From positions 1-40,886 of the forward strand of contig CAKSQK010000011.1 in assembly GCA_934486785.1 (NCBI GenBank): a DNA stretch of 40,886 bases, read 5' to 3'. The translations under genes were made by a program, and so were the position numbers. The DNA comes from an uncultured Niabella sp. Lineage in GTDB: Bacteria; Bacteroidota; Bacteroidia; Chitinophagales; Chitinophagaceae. Positions 39,628 to 40,886 of this stretch are shown in pieces (the first letter of the stretch is position 1; each line of letters begins with the position of its first letter). The notes under the pieces are model-generated. The model searched no databases and was not told where the DNA came from. It was given only the letters and a program-made list of their open reading frames with translations.

Positions 39628-40866
39628 ATGAATATTTCTTCCTTCATAGCCAACAGGATAGCATTTAACCAGCAACGGTCGTTTTCGCGTTTCATCATCA
39701 GGCTTTCTATTATTGCCACCATCATCAGCGTGGCGGTAATGATCATTACACTTGCCTTTGCAAACGGCTTTCAGCAAAAGGTTAGCGAAAAGGTTTTCAG
39801 CTTTTGGGGGCATATAAGATTACAGCAGGCAATGCCTTACCAGTCTGTATTAAGGGAAGAAATGCCGATAACCGCAGATGATGCTGTTGTTCGCGAAATT
39901 AAAGCGAACCCTGAGGTAAAAAGTATTCATCCTTTTGCCACACGCTACGCCATTTTAAAAACGGCAGACGACCTGGAAGGCGTAATGGTGAAAGGCCTCG
40001 ACAGCACTTACGATTTCAACCACCTTAAAGATTTTATTGTGGAAGGGGGCAGGCCGCCACAGTTTAACGACAGCACTTACAGTCGCGAGATCATGATATC
40101 GCAACGGACAGCCGATGCATTAAAGCTGAAGGTTGGCGACCGCGTATTTATATATTTTATAAGGCCCGATAACAGCCTCAGGCCCGACAGGCTTACCATT
40201 ACAGGGCTGTTTAAAACCGGCATTGAAGAATATGATAAAACTTTTGCATTAGGCGATATTAAGCTCATTCGCAGGCTGAACGACTGGCAGGCAAACCAGA
40301 TAGGTGGGTACGAAGTGTTTTTAAATGATTATAAAAATATTGATACAGTTGTGAACCAGATTTACAACCTGCCTAACCTGCCTGCAAGCTGGACGGCGCA
40401 AAGCATACAGCGGATAACACCTAATATTTTTGACTGGCTGAACATGCAGGATGTAACGCGCAATGTGCTGATGGGAATAATGGTGGTGGTAGCGGTGATC
40501 AACCTCATCACCTGCCTGATTATTTTGGTATTGGAGCGCATGCGCATGGTGGGTGTTCTTAAAGCTATTGGCGCCAGCGACTGGCAGGTGCAAAAGATCT
40601 TTTTAAGGCACAGCCTTGTCATCACGCTATCGGGAATTTTGGGTGGTGTTGTGTTAGCGCTGGGATTGCTTTTCCTGCAGGTAAAAACGAAGTTTATAAA
40701 ACTGAATGAAGAGGCTTATTATTTAGACCATGCCGCTGTAAGCATCAGCGCTACCGAAATAATTGTTATTTGTGTTACCACCTTCCTCATTTGCCTTTTG
40801 GTATTAATGATCCCTACTTATATTGTAAAAAAAGTACAGCCCGTAAAGGCGATACATTTCAGGTAG
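39628..40866 (+). CDS. LolC/LolE-type lipoprotein-releasing ABC permease
   Basis: 412 residues, the normal length. One N-terminal membrane helix (23-45, LSIIATIISVAVMIITLAFANGF) follows a short cytoplasmic start NISSFIANRIAFNQQRSFSRF, which fits the LolC/E pattern. A large periplasmic domain (about 50-270) comes next, of the MacB_PCD type (AIKANPEVKSIHPFATRYAIL). Three helices of the FtsX domain follow, at 275-310, 325-355 and 375-400, including LERMRMVGVLKAIGASDWQVQKIF, which is the coupling-helix motif. With an ATPase partner it would move lipoproteins from the inner membrane to the outer. No ATPase gene is in the window. The stop is 20 bases from the end. Confidence 0.9.
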   Translation: MNISSFIANRIAFNQQRSFSRFIIRLSIIATIISVAVMIITLAFANGFQQKVSEKVFSFWGHIRLQQAMPYQSVLREEMPITADDAVVREIKANPEVKSIHPFATRYAILKTADDLEGVMVKGLDSTYDFNHLKDFIVEGGRPPQFNDSTYSREIMISQRTADALKLKVGDRVFIYFIRPDNSLRPDRLTITGLFKTGIEEYDKTFALGDIKLIRRLNDWQANQIGGYEVFLNDYKNIDTVVNQIYNLPNLPASWTAQSIQRITPNIFDWLNMQDVTRNVLMGIMVVVAVINLITCLIILVLERMRMVGVLKAIGASDWQVQKIFLRHSLVITLSGILGGVVLALGLLFLQVKTKFIKLNEEAYYLDHAAVSISATEIIVICVTTFLICLLVLMIPTYIVKKVQPVKAIHFR

Positions 40867-40886
40867 GGGTAGAGTATTAAAAAAAA

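Overview
The window reads as a chromosomal segment of a Bacteroidota bacterium, most likely of the Chitinophagaceae type. Reasons: a secreted GEVED protein, a TonB-dependent receptor paired with a DUF5689 lipoprotein, tandem DUF5362 proteins, a bS16 with a long C-terminal tail, an atpB with an N-terminal signal peptide, very few Shine-Dalgarno sequences, and repeated promoter -7 elements of the Bacteroidota form TAnnTTTG. No rRNA, tRNA, CRISPR array, insertion sequence or prophage was seen. The species cannot be named from the sequence alone.

Layout. 1-6644: the tail of a POT peptide transporter, a GEVED surface protein with an odd membrane hairpin, rsmA, an HxlR regulator divergent from a DUF1761 membrane protein with a paired operator between them, an unknown secreted protein and a D-2-hydroxyacid dehydrogenase. 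6645-13735: greA with a terminator-like hairpin in its leader, a 640-base palindrome-rich gap, a HIT protein, murI, a PIF1-like helicase, rpsP, an unknown lipoprotein and rimM. 13736-18284: rpmH (51 codons, minus strand), a second palindrome-rich gap, a Gre-like protein, a pRiA4b ORF-3-like protein, miaA, two DUF5362 paralogues and an RDD protein. 18285-28631: alpha/beta hydrolase, CBS protein, a short POTRA/barrel outer membrane protein, NAD kinase, an Ig-like lipoprotein, hemJ, a multi-PAS histidine kinase overlapping a single-domain response regulator, an MgtC-type protein and a small barrel protein. 28632-31455: the ATP synthase operon atpB-E-F-H (minus), closed by a strong terminator directly after atpH. 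31456-38265: a nucleotidyltransferase with a small upstream partner, then a secreted nuclease/phosphatase divergent from a TonB-dependent receptor and a double-DUF5689 lipoprotein. 38266-40886: SRP RNA, a four-helix-bundle protein, a transaldolase-like F6P aldolase and a LolC/E-type permease.

Most genes are housekeeping: translation (rsmA, rpsP, rimM, rpmH, miaA, SRP RNA), transcription (greA), cell wall (murI), cofactor (NAD kinase, hemJ) and energy (atp). The accessory parts of most interest are the nuclease/receptor/DUF5689 locus with an exact FNR-type palindrome in its divergent promoter region, the GEVED protein whose C-terminal sandwich is interrupted by a membrane hairpin, the greA leader hairpin, the HxlR operator pair, the nucleotidyltransferase pair, and two families of dispersed palindromes. 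All functional statements rest on reading of motifs by eye; no database search was run.
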